Part shown: positions 1-10,900 of the stretch, one piece after another
Numbering within the stretch: the stretch's first letter is position 1
Layout of the letters: the number at the start of each line of letters is the position of its first letter
Source of the DNA: Eretmocerus hayati
Lineage: Eukaryota; Arthropoda; Insecta; Hymenoptera; Aphelinidae
Length of the DNA stretch: 64,000 bases
Reading direction: 5' to 3'
NCBI GenBank assembly: GCA_029851415.1
Contig: CM056741.1
Span: 62,114,282 to 62,178,281 of the forward strand
The notes under the pieces: generated by a model
What the model was told of the DNA's origin: nothing
Database searches by the model: none
Seen by the model: the letters and a program-made list of their open reading frames with translations, nothing else
Made by a program: the position numbers and the translations under genes

Positions 1-1058
1 CGGCAACTCAGAAAGATGAATTCAGCAAAGACTCGAGTCATAGTACACAGTGACCCGCCATCGAAATTGATTTACTCTTCTTTGTCCTCGAGAGATCCCA
101 TGAAGAAATTAAAGTGATCAAATTTAAAACGATCATCATAATTTAGCATAGTCATATGTTTTGCCTATTCGCTGCTCATGGTACCTTTTCTACTAGTGCG
201 CACAAAGGACTGAAGATTTACTTTAATTTTGATGACTTGGAATCTGTAAACAGGCTCATTTTTCGATGAACTTCCCTTCCAATATCACGATTTCACATAT
301 TCTCATTTTTCAATCATTCAATCAATTAAAATGTGCATCTGATTACGAGGGAGTTTTTCACTCCAATACATGGGTCGGTCCTATATTTTGGTATTCTGAT
401 TGCTTGCACATAGATCAAATACGATAGGCCTGTCAGCTCGAGGTTGTATAAATATTTCAAATGGGCATTACTCCTAAGATTCGTGTGGCGACATCGCAAT
501 TTATTCTGATGTACTGCCATCATACAGAATTTAAAGCTATCAAGTAAGTCGCTCGCTTGAATTCAATGTAACAGCTGACGTGAATATGAGTTCAACACAC
601 TCATATTCTAATTAATTTTGATTATGAGATAACTTCTTTGTGATACAAGTGCCTGATGAGGTCAACCAATGTAGTTGACGGAACGTTGCAAGAAATAAAT
701 ACCAATTCTTTTCGTGTTTGTCTCAGTCCTCCAAGATCAAGTTAAGATTCGACAGTTATTAATCATTTGAGGACGAGTAAAGAATTCAAAATTGAAGTTT
801 GAGCTATCAAGATTCAGGTATTTTTCTCGTAAGACTCTTGGTTTTTTCATATTCACTGTGTTTAGAAATTAGGTAGTATTCAGATAAGATCCAACAACTG
901 TTTGCGATGTTTGAATTTCACCAATGGAAATAAATTTTGACGTAATATTTTTAGAGTTGAATTCCAAGACTATTCCCTACAGTTGAGTTAATGCTCCACT
1001 CTACAATCATCACACAAAGTAATCATAGAGCGTGGTTATTTGTTAAGAGCAGGAAACA
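1..1058. other. Intergenic, no gene seen apart from a ribozyme-like motif
   Basis: No convincing open frame or splice-linked exon was found on either strand. The only structured item is the hammerhead-like motif near 653-684, listed separately. The stretch just before 1059 should hold the promoter of the Q-rich membrane protein gene, but no clear TATA box or initiator could be picked out. Confidence 0.5.
653..684 (+). repeat. Hammerhead-like motif, possible Penelope-like element remnant
   Basis: The sequence has the hammerhead core CTGATGA (653-659), then a 6-bp stem GTCAAC (661-666) / GTTGAC (674-679) closing a 7-nt loop, then GGAAC (680-684) where the consensus is GAAAC, followed by GTTGCA and an AATAAA-rich tail. 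Hammerhead motifs of this form occur in the terminal repeats of Penelope-like retroelements. The shortened GAAC and the absence of an obvious stem III partner suggest a decayed, inactive copy. No reverse transcriptase is seen beside it. Confidence 0.35.
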
Positions 1059-1104
1059 ATGAGGATTGAAAGTAGCCACGCAGTCACACGGGATTCGGTG
1101 TCAA
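1059..1104 (+). CDS. Tentative first coding exon of the Q-rich membrane protein
   Basis: An ATG at 1059 in good context (AACAATG) opens a short frame beginning MRIESSHAVT. It can be joined in phase 1 through a GT at 1105 to the strong acceptor at 1257, giving a 153-bp intron with a good pyrimidine tract. The donor (CAA|GTACTT) is weak, and a phase-0 alternative (donor at 1098 with acceptor at 1263) also exists, so this exon is only a candidate. It would give a short cytoplasmic N-terminus ahead of the transmembrane segment. Confidence 0.35.
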
Positions 1105-1257
1105 GTACTTGGCTGTTTCGTTAGAGCGTGAAAAACTCCCATAAAGCAAACACAGATATAGACAATATAGTTGCTTCTTCTGAGACTCAGCGAAGCATCC
1201 TTGATTTGTATTTTGACCCAGATGACCGCGACGTTCTTTGTTTTCTTGTATTTGCAG

Positions 1258-3287
1258 GCAAGGTGATAATCACCTTGAATGATGAGAAGACAACGCCCAC
1301 CGAGGTAGAGGTGCCAGTCGACCTCAGCTGGACCAATCGTAGTGAGAGGCAATCCTCGGCCAAGACGTTTACCCTCGTCGCCGTTGTCCTCGTTCTCGGT
1401 CTCACCGTGATCACCCTGTTCAAGGTGCAGAACTTCGTCTATTCGACTAGTTACATGAATTGGCGCATGCAGGAGCTTGAGTCTGCCATCGGCGATGCTA
1501 ATGACGACATCAAGATGCTCAAGCACAGGCTGTCCGTGGACGACCGGGATAACTTTGCCCGAGCTGAACCACTCATTGCCTCATCTGGAAGTTCCAAACT
1601 TGAGAGCCAGGACTTGAGGTTGTCCGAGTCTCAGAACCAGAACCACAAACTGGCCAACTCACTGCAAGGCTCCCACGCCAAGGAGTCCGTTGCTCAGAGC
1701 AAGGCTCAACCAGAGTCCGCCAGTGGTAAGGCTACCAAGGCTAGTGCCTCTGAGGCAACTGACCTCAATGACGCCAAGGAGCAACCCAACCCCAACGACC
1801 CAGAGGAGTTGATCAAGCCCCTCATTGAGACGTTCGACATCTTTGGTAACCAGCCTATCGAAGAGAACTTCATCCAGAACGTGCTGATGAAGCTCTTGAT
1901 GCCTGAGAAGAACATCGAGGTTGTCGAGCTGAAGGACTCAAACGTTGCTACCCGCGAGGTTGCCGAGGCAGAGCAACAGAAGTTGATGCCTAACCAAGAG
2001 AGACCCTTGAAACCTCTACCATGGCCAATCATCAAGACCTTATTGCCACCTGTAAGTGACTTCAAAATCTTTCACTTCAATGGAAGTCCAGACCAGCAAC
2101 AGCAGCAAGTCCAACAACAGATCAACAGTATGGAGGAGCAGGAGTTACCTTTGTCTAGAATGCCCATCCAAAGCATCAGGATCAAGCAGATTCTGACACC
2201 CATGGATCAGGATATCGTCAAGTCTATGGTTGCACCCAATCTCATGAAGATCCTTCAGCTCAAGGACAAGCAGCTGCAACAACAGCAGCAAGAGCAGAGC
2301 GCGGAGCAAGAAGATGTGCCTAAGATCACCATCAAGAGTGTCAAGTTTAAGTGGATGCCCATGTCACTGCAAGCAGCAGAGGAACCCCAAAGGAGAGAAC
2401 CAAGCCCGCCAGTGCAGGTCAACAGTCTTGCAGGACCGCACATTGAGCTCTTCAGGATGAACCAGTCACCGGAGCAATCACCAGAGCCTAGCTCTGAGGT
2501 TATGGCTCCTAAGATGCAGCCAGCCATGCAGTTTAGTCCATTCCCCATCCCACTCCAGGAAATAATGAGGTCCATCTTCCCTGCAAAGAACATCGAGATT
2601 GTACCTCTTCATCCAGAACGCATGGAAGAACAACAGCAACGACAACAGCAACACCAACAGCAACAAGCTCAGGAACCCGACATGGGCATGGATCAGCAGC
2701 AGGGAGGTTTCAACCCATTGCCCATTCCTCTGAGTGATTTTCCCAACTTCTTGATGAAGAACGTGATGTCGGCCATCAGTCAGCACAGCGAAGAGTACGA
2801 AGGTGAAGCTCAAGACCAGTCCGGATCCAACCAGGCAGCACCCGAAATGCAGCCTAAAGTATCGATTCGTCCAGCGATCCCCCCGTTCCCTCTGCACATC
2901 CCCGATGCTCTTATGAAGCCCATGATGCCCGTCAACAGCTATCCCGAGCCCATTGATATGAGTGAGAGGCAGCCCGAGGTACCACAGCAGATGCCACGCC
3001 AGATGGCGCCACAGATGGTGCCACACATGTTACCGATGGCACCACAAATGCACCAAGAGTCGGTTGAGCAACAGCAAGAACCTCAGACGCCTCAGCAGCC
3101 CCAGCAACCAGAACAGACCGAACAGTCGGAGCAGCCAGAGCAACAGCAGCAGCAACAACAACAGCAACAACAACAAGAAGAACAACAACAGCAGCAACAG
3201 GAACCCGAACAGGAGCAGGCTCCAATAACAAGACGCATGAGGATGACTCCTCTTATGACTGCTGACAACTCGTGGAACGCGCAATAA
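1258..3287 (+). CDS. Type II membrane protein with Q-rich repetitive ectodomain
   Basis: A long exon starts at the acceptor TTTGCAG|GC (1257/1258, phase 1) and runs open for about 675 codons to TAA at 3285. I do not recognise the family. Order of parts: about 38 polar residues, one transmembrane helix (TLVAVVLVLGLTVITL), a short helix that may be coiled coil (NWRMQELESAIGDANDD), a Ser/Lys/Ala-rich linker, then a long region where hydrophobic-proline blocks alternate with Gln-rich spacers, ending in poly-Q/E. Several blocks resemble each other, for example FIQNVLMKLLMPEKNIEVVE and LQEIMRSIFPAKNIEIVP. No methionine in this frame precedes the membrane segment, so translation must begin in an upstream exon. 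With an N-terminal anchor and no earlier signal peptide, a type II topology (C-terminus outside) is likely. Coding is well supported: GC content is above its surroundings, the frame is long and the repeats are conserved as protein. AATAAA follows at 3441. Confidence 0.8.
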
Positions 3288-3440
3288 AATCAGCCATAAC
3301 CTAACGAATCCGAACATCAGATGTTAATTGAGACGCAATGAAAGATCTAGGATTCGAAATACATACAAAACAGATTCGTTGGCGATTTTTTGGCAATATG
3401 TATAGACGATCGTGGTGAAGAAAAAAAGAGCCTGGCTCAC

Positions 3441-3446
3441 AATAAA
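3441..3446 (+). promoter_or_regulatory. Poly(A) signal of the Q-rich membrane protein gene
   Basis: A canonical AATAAA lies 154 bp downstream of the TAA stop at 3285-3287, on the same strand. It is the first such hexamer after the stop. Confidence 0.5.
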
Positions 3447-3449
3447 TCG

Positions 3450-6190
3450 GCAATGAAATTTTTACAAATAATTCTATGGTTATTGTAATGTTTAAGGCCG
3501 TGAAGAAGGGATAAGGCAGATGGATTCATCGGGATACATCAGTGTATGGAATTGTGATATACGTAACGATAGCTTTTATACTAAAAATCGGTAAGAAATT
3601 GGGTGCGAGTAATCCAGTGTGAAGTTGCATTACTATAAACCCCGTCCGAATGCAAATAGACTCGGGAAAAAAGATCGAAAAGCGCCGTGTGCCACTACGA
3701 GAAGAAGAAAATCACGGTTGTAAACGATGTATCGCAATGAGAGCTGACGCGAGTACGCGGTACTATTGTAATAGAAAATGGCACGAGTTGATGATTTGTC
3801 TCGATGCAGAGAGCTAGTTCTTTCCGCACTCATCAAACTAACCATTTTTCTCAACTGATGGTCGTGCGATTCGCTGAAACATTGCATTACAACTACTACA
3901 CAATCGCAATCAAGTCGAATTTTCCCTCTCACTCTTATTTATATATATCTTCTTTTCCACTTTTCTATTTGGTGCCCCACTCTTTCTTTTCACGGAGATG
4001 CACGTAATGACGAGTCTCGAATAAAAGTGAAAGTATTAATCTCACCTTTAGAATTAACTCCCTCGATAAAGACACTTATGTACAGTTCTAAAAGTTCAGC
4101 CCATTAGAAATACGAAAAAATATCATCTCTACCCTGCAGCGATAACATCCGTCCATTAATCTCATATTTGAACACCTCGTCGCGTCGGATAAAATATCGA
4201 GCCACTCGAGAAAGATCGCGCAATTTTCAGAGTCTCGCGAGTTGCGGAGTTAGCTACTTACTCGTCCCCGACGGAGAGAAAGTTTACGAGAGATGGCGAA
4301 AACGTTCTATCTGTGCAAGCGTTAATGCGGCGAAAGGTATGGTATTTATATTATAACACGTACAAATACAACAGTTCGGGCGTTTGACTCAAGCTTTTCC
4401 GACATTACCAAAAACAAAAAACTTGTCGTTCAGGGAAGGAAACCGATGTCGACTGCCACCCGCCGGATTACGTGACAATCATTTTTGTAGCTTTGCGATT
4501 GTTAATTTCGTATTGCCTGCCTCCTGCCACCGCTCGAGCGAGACCGATTGAAAGTGTTTTGCGCGTTGCAAATATTTTGTGAATTTATGCGACGAGATTG
4601 AAATGCGAAATTGGTATTGTGCCAAAACAAAGTATAGTGGGAGTGAGAGGAGAAACTTGGAAAGAGGCGCATTGCGTGTTCAGGCAGTAAAAAATCACTT
4701 TGGTAGAGGTAATACATGTGTGCAAGAATTCAAATGTTTCGTGGTGTAATGTGTGTCACGCGTACTCGGGGAGCTTGATGGCAGAGCTCTCGAGTTAGTG
4801 GGCGTGAACGACATTTTCATCGAGCCCAGAGTATGCCCAGAGTCAGACTACCTTGAAATTACAGATGCAAGAGTGCGCCATTCCGAATTTTTGACGGCCT
4901 CTTTTGCGTGGGCAAACGAATCGCTACACCCGATCGACAGCTACATTTCACTATTGAAATTGTCATCGTAGCGCTTTCAGGAGTAAGAATAGAAACGCGC
5001 ACGAGCGAAATTTTTACATCAACTCATAAACGGACGGCGGGGTGAATTTATTCGGGGAAACTTTGAAAAAGCCCTGCTATTTTTGTATTAAAGAACCACA
5101 GTCCAAAAGAAAATATCCTTTTATGATAATAAGATGACAGTTCGTTCCTCATTTTCTCCATATAATAGATGGAATGCCACGAGTTGACCGTATTAATTCT
5201 CATTTCTAAAAGAGATTATACAGTAATTTTTTACAAAACTGAAAGATGAATATTGAAACTTGTTTTTTGATGGTTTGAGATTTTTATTATAACTTGAATC
5301 GTGCTTCATGCGCGGTGAATATCTTCTGAAATCTTCACAGAACGTGAACATATGAAATCATTAAATTGTGATAATTATCGTCGTTAAATTCTAACAGCAG
5401 TTCCTTGGGAATAATTGTACGTGTCCAACATTAATTTACTGCAAGAAAGACGATTGTTAGCATGCGAGCCGTGCATTTACAGAAAAATATGCCTGCAATC
5501 GTGAAAGTACGCAGAATGCGACTGTGTCGTTTTTTTGTAATCTATAAATAAAAAGTTGGTAAGGAAAACATTTTGATACACTTTGACCTCTGAATTTCCT
5601 GAATGTATACAATTTGTTACTTTGATAAAAATTTTTATTTTAAAACAAATTGGGAATGATACCTATTTCAATACCTTCTCTACATGAATTTGAATGATGA
5701 AATCGGTAGTCCAGCGTGGATTGTAGTGAGCAGTTTCAAATAATTGCAACAACTCATTGTTTCGATTGAGTTGCCAGGGAACGCGGAAAATTAGAGGAGA
5801 CACGTCTTTCGAGAATGATCACATCCTGCATGAATGCGATAGTGCATGCATCATTGATCGAATCTTTTGATTTCCATGAAACCGTGATCAATCTTACATT
5901 TGTCACGATGTATTTAGATTTTCTCACAGGTTTGAGATGCTATGTAGATTCTGATTTCGAAATCAAATCAGTTATTTCATGATTTTTTGAATTTGAAACT
6001 TCACTGAGAGCCAGATTGATCAGAGCGAAGTAGTCTTTTGTTGCTTTGCTGGTGAGGCAGACAGAGTCAGAGATATGACAAGTAAATTTGAATCTTTAAT
6101 TACCATCTTATTGTACCATATTAGGTAGTGCTCAAAAGGCCGCCTTTCGAGATCACTCTGTGAAAAATATGAAATATTCCTGGATCCACC
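3450..6190. other. Intergenic; CpG-richer block at about 4160-4990
   Basis: No gene is supported. From about 4160 to 4990 the DNA is distinctly richer in CG dinucleotides than its surroundings, as often seen around insect promoters or first exons. One frame from an ATG at 4601 ends at a reasonable phase-1 donor (AGAG|GTAATA, 4716/4717) and could in principle be the missing first exon of the four-cysteine exon-array gene downstream. It has no signal peptide or other recognisable content, so it is not called as coding. The remainder is AT-rich and featureless. Confidence 0.35.
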
Positions 6191-6196
6191 GTGTGT

Positions 6197-6396
6197 AGTG
6201 ACCCCTCGTTTTTACGACTCATTCAAGACGAATCGCTTGTCTATTACGAGTAAAATTTTGGTCTCTCCAGACTTGTTATACACAGGTTCTTAGGATCCTA
6301 CTCTCTCTCTGTAATACAAACTGAGTTCGTCAAACTCTCTCGCTAATACGAACAAAATTTCCGGTCCCTTGGAGTTCGTCTTAACGAGGGATCACT
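6197..6396. mobile_element. Tigger/pogo-like MITE
   Basis: The left end AGTGACCCCTCGTTTTTACG (6197) is matched in inverted orientation at the right end (CGTCTTAACGAGGGATCACT, ending 6396). Termini of the form CAGTGATCCCTCGTTAA are characteristic of pogo/Tigger-type mariner relatives. Inside, a segment of the form ATTACGAGTAAAATTTTGG is repeated in direct orientation as AATACGAACAAAATTTCCGG. There is no coding capacity. The TA duplication is not clear. Confidence 0.55.
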
Positions 6397-6399
6397 GCA

Positions 6400-7938
6400 T
6401 TATTTTGTATATCTTATCTCCACAATTTTTTAGAAGAGGTAAAGCCAAAATAATATGTTAGATCTCATACATAACTTTGTTCACGAGGAAACAACGAGTC
6501 TTCATACATTACATTCGTTCTCGCATACAAAATACCTTTATCGAATTTGTCTTACTTTTGAGGTGAGACTGCAAAGATCTCTTCTTCGACAAGTGATCTA
6601 TCATTCTGGTCAAACCGCACGTTGCTGGAGACTTCTGGACTGCGTCTGTAAGCTCATTTTGATTGTTTCATGAATCTAGAGACTTTCTCAAAATAACAGG
6701 AGTTGATTTTTGAAATTGTTTTGGCTCTTTTTGCTTCACATTTCAGAAGTCAAAATGAACTATGGACGATGAACGTAGATTGAAATGATTAAACCCTTTC
6801 GAATCGATTATTCATAAAATACAACTTACAGGGCATCCCATAATTCGTCATAGCTTTTATACGGTTACTGGCGAAAATAAGAAGAAATTCTGCAAAATAT
6901 TTGGTGTTTGAAAATTGATAGGTTATATTAAAATCTCACCCCGCTCACACTTGAAGTGAATGAGTGAGAATCTTTGATTCGGTACTTTTAGTTTTTGACT
7001 CATTTTCAAAGCAGTTCAGATATTTCATTGGAAATTTTTTTTAACGACGATCAATCATTCTGTGTTGTAAAGGATGAGTTACGAGCAGTTTGATACTTCA
7101 GCGATCATCACAAATATGGGCTCAGAATATGCCGTAGGTTTGACAGAGAGATAGAGAGATTGATGGTTTGAGTACGAGGAAAGGATATAATTTATCATTG
7201 AAATGAAAACAAACATTCTTTCATGACTCTGTGGAGGGTCATTGTTGAAAGTATTAGCAATTGATCTTCCTACATTTCAAGAATTTTCTTTTGGGAACTA
7301 AATCGAGGCTATGAGAGATAATCATCAAAATCTTGAGAAGTTGGTTGCAATGTTGTCACCCGTACTGACATTTGAACAATTTTGCACTCACCTGTAGTGA
7401 ATGCATCGTGTGGATGAAAATTGCATAGTTTAGCTTGAATTGAGCAAGCTAAGAGCGTCACGCTTACTGAAATAATAGCTCATATAAATGTTTTTGTAAT
7501 CGTTTTGAATAATTGATATTAACATCTCAAGCTACCTGACATTCCCAAAATTTGACGAACTTGTCTACATTGATGAAAAGGCAATCTGCGGTTAGGAAAC
7601 CTGTTTCGAATTCTAATTTACAAACCAACCAATATTCCTTGGCCATGATTAAAGGGGAAAGCACGGATGCACACATCCGAGGCGTGGCTAAATAATCGCC
7701 TAAGCAAGCCACGTCTATAGACTGTGCTCGGTGCCGAGTGCAACGACCAAGTCTACTGCATCCAACCACCCATTTCAATATAAAACTTTTTTTCTTTCTT
7801 CCTCTATCCATCTCCTACACGTGCAACAAACGTTGTGATCAACAGAACCCAAGTCTTCCCATCACCAACGTTCGTTCAGGCTACTCGCTTTTGCCTTACT
7901 ACTGTCTGCATATCTCGTGCATCACAAAACTACTGCAG
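6400..7938. other. Intergenic or upstream intron, no feature recognised
   Basis: The sequence is AT-rich without a convincing exon. It must either contain, or be the intron leading from, the missing 5' exon of the exon-array gene that begins at 7939. No hydrophobic leader exon with a phase-1 donor could be identified. Confidence 0.4.
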
Positions 7939-10900
7939 ATAACAGCAGCGAGAAGGAGAATCACGACAGTGGAGGAACTACAATCAACAGTGCTGAAGGA
8001 TCAGGGGAAGGGAAGATCGTCGAAGATTCCCATTTTGAGGGAGATTTAAAAGAAAAAAATGAGATTGAGCAGAACAAAGGTGGCAGCTTGGAAACGATTT
8101 CCAGTGTCGAGGAACAGCAACCACTGGTTCGAAATTCTATCGCCTATGATGATGCATTTTTCTCAATTTCGTAGAGTCAGTCCTACTTCATTTAGTAGTT
8201 CAGTTCCTTCAAAATTTTGTCTTTTCTATATCTCAATTTTTCCATCCCGAAAGAAGTTTATTTATTTAGATGTGAGGGAAAACCTCAGCAGTGGGATAAA
8301 TTTAATCCCATCTCACTAGCAAAATTTTGGAAAAAAATTCCTCGCCCCAGAGTGGATTCTTCTGAAATATAAGAGATGGGATTAGCTATTCCATGAGAAA
8401 AGATCTTAATCTTTCTTCTAATCGAATTCTAGAGTTGAAATTATACGGTTCCTTATTCGAATTTTTGACTGTTTGAATTTGATTAGTAATTTGTTTGAAC
8501 AAATAAGGAATAATGAGGAAATTTGGAGGCTTGTAGTACTTACGAGTCAAAATTGAAATCATTAGGATTCCGAACGACAATCAGACAAGACTAAACAAGA
8601 AGAGCAGGACGTTGTGACTACAGTTGTCTCGCCCTCAAATATCGAAGATGCTCATGAAGGAAAACGAAACAAAGAGATGCAAGAAGAGCAGCAAGAAAAT
8701 GTGAAGGTCTCAGAAGAACTAGATGAACAATTGAAAAATACAAAAAGTCACGAAAAACAAGATCAAGATGAATATGAAGAGGAGAAAGAAAAAGAAGATA
8801 ACCAAGAACACGATGACGAAGGAAAACAAGAGAAAGAGGGTGAAAAAGAGGATCAGGGAGTAGATCACGAAGAGAAATCCGAAGAAGAGAAGCAGTCTGA
8901 GATAAGTCAAGGAAATAATCAAGAAGAAAAACGGGGAGAAGGAGACTTGGAAGAAGAGCAAGAAAGGGAACAAATGAGAGAAGACCGAAGTAATGATCAC
9001 GATGAAAACCTAGAAGAGGAAAACCAGGAGGCGAACAAGAATGCTGAGCAGGGTCTGGAAATAGCTTCTACTGAAGAAGACGAGTTATCGGAAGAAGAAG
9101 AACAAATTCCACCAGACTACGACGTGGCCGAGCTTACCAGGTCACACGTAAGCTGTGGACACGTACGACGACTACTCCACGTGGAGTCGACGGCTTTCGG
9201 AGCTGGGGCTGCTCTAGATGAATGCTGGCACCGGGGTGTCAGTCTGAACGATCTTGCTCAAAACGTGAGTCTGCTTGAGCGGGATCGTGGGGATATAGAG
9301 CAATATGACCTTGGTGAGCTCTACCTACCTTGCGAACGCGTGTTCCGAGATACCGTAGTGACAAAGCTCACCACGAGCTTACTCGAGGATTTTCGACGCT
9401 GTGAAAGGGAGGGAGCCCTTACGAAAGAGCAGGCTGAGACATTTAGGCATAACTTTTTTGAAATTCTGCAAGTCTACGAAATTGGTAGGTTGATAAATTC
9501 AATCATGTTATTTTATCCTTGTTTCCTACCAATTGTATCAAGACCCATTAAACATTCTATCGCTCGATCTTCCTCTCCTATTAAACATTGTCCCTCGAGA
9601 TGTTTTTCCCCGATGGAAAGATTTCTGCATTTTCACAACGCACGAGCTGAAGTGACCAGGAGAGGTCATCACATCCGGATCACGGATTTTGCTGAAACTT
9701 TGGGAATAGTCTTCTTTTAGTACCAAAAGATGAAACCAAAAATTATAGATCCTAACGCTAAACCCTTTCCGAGCTACAACCAAGGACATTAGCATTGCCT
9801 ATATAGGCCCATGTTAAAAAGTATACATACAGGTATACCTGTAATACTAATGTCCTTGGCTGTAGCTCTGAAACGTTTGAGCGTTAGGGTCTATAATCTT
9901 GGGTTTCATCTTTTAGCACTAAAAGAAGACCATTCCCAAAGTTTCAGCCAAATCCGTGATCCGGATGTGATGACCTCTCCTGGTGAGCATGGACTGTTGA
10001 TTTTGATATTTTTCGTAGCTTTTATCTGATATTTTGACAATGTGAAAGACTGGTAAAACCGATAAAAAGTTCTTAGGGATCACTGGCAAAGGACTTTTCG
10101 ATTTACTTACAACTCTGAGGTTGTGGAGTCTAATTTAATGAGCTGATCATTATTATTCAAAAATCCAAGACAACTCAGCTGAAAAGCTATATGAGCACTT
10201 TTTGTCGACAAGGACATTTGAATTTCTCCATGATAGTTAATCATGTCTGCTTCATGTATCAAATCTGTTTGAACATTTTAAAATCACGGAAGTAAAATTT
10301 TACACAGTAAATACACTGATGTAAGAAAGATTTCAGAACTTTTGAAACAATTATTGATAGAGGTTCATTGTACTAGAGTTTTTAGATTACGCGCTCCCAC
10401 GGTTAATTTTCATTCTACAAATTTATATACTCAATCACAAATGGCAATCTAATTGCAGTAATAGAGTTAGGTTCGCCATGGTATAAAATCATGTCCAGAA
10501 TGAGAATTGAATTCGTTGCCCTGCCAAATATGCACAAAAGTACTTTCTCCACGCGGCAATAACTCACACCGCCGAGGTACCCCAACGCAATCGATATTTC
10601 AAGCTCGCGACGAGAGCAAAAATTTATCTAGCAATGAAAGTGAGAGTACTAAACTGTTTGTACATTGGCTACAATTAGGCAACGCGTCGTTGACGATCGA
10701 CGAGGATACGCTCGCCAGCTGCAGGAACATCTCCAAGAGAATAACAATGTTGTGCAGGCAGTATGGTCTGACCGAGGGTCAATGGTCTCAAGGCTTTCTC
10801 CGTTATGGATTCGGCGACAAATGGGCCGTGGAAGAAGAGATTAGCGAGCTCAGTCTTACCTGTGATCACGTCTTCGATACTGGACTTGAACGCGAGCTTT

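Noticed and set aside
2932..3317. Poly-Leu and poly-Val frames opposite the Q-rich tail
   Set aside because: CAG/CAA repeats read in other frames; shadows of the real gene.
4601..4716. Open frame from ATG to a phase-1 donor AGAG|GTAATA, possible first exon of the exon-array gene
   Set aside because: No signal peptide, no conserved content and no evidence of linkage over 3.2 kb; noted only as a candidate.
8613..9000. Minus-strand frame rich in Phe/Leu over the acidic exon
   Set aside because: Mirror image of the Glu/Lys low-complexity coding strand.
9485..9720. Continuation of the R1 open frame
   Set aside because: It passes a good splice donor and enters a MITE; not part of the protein.
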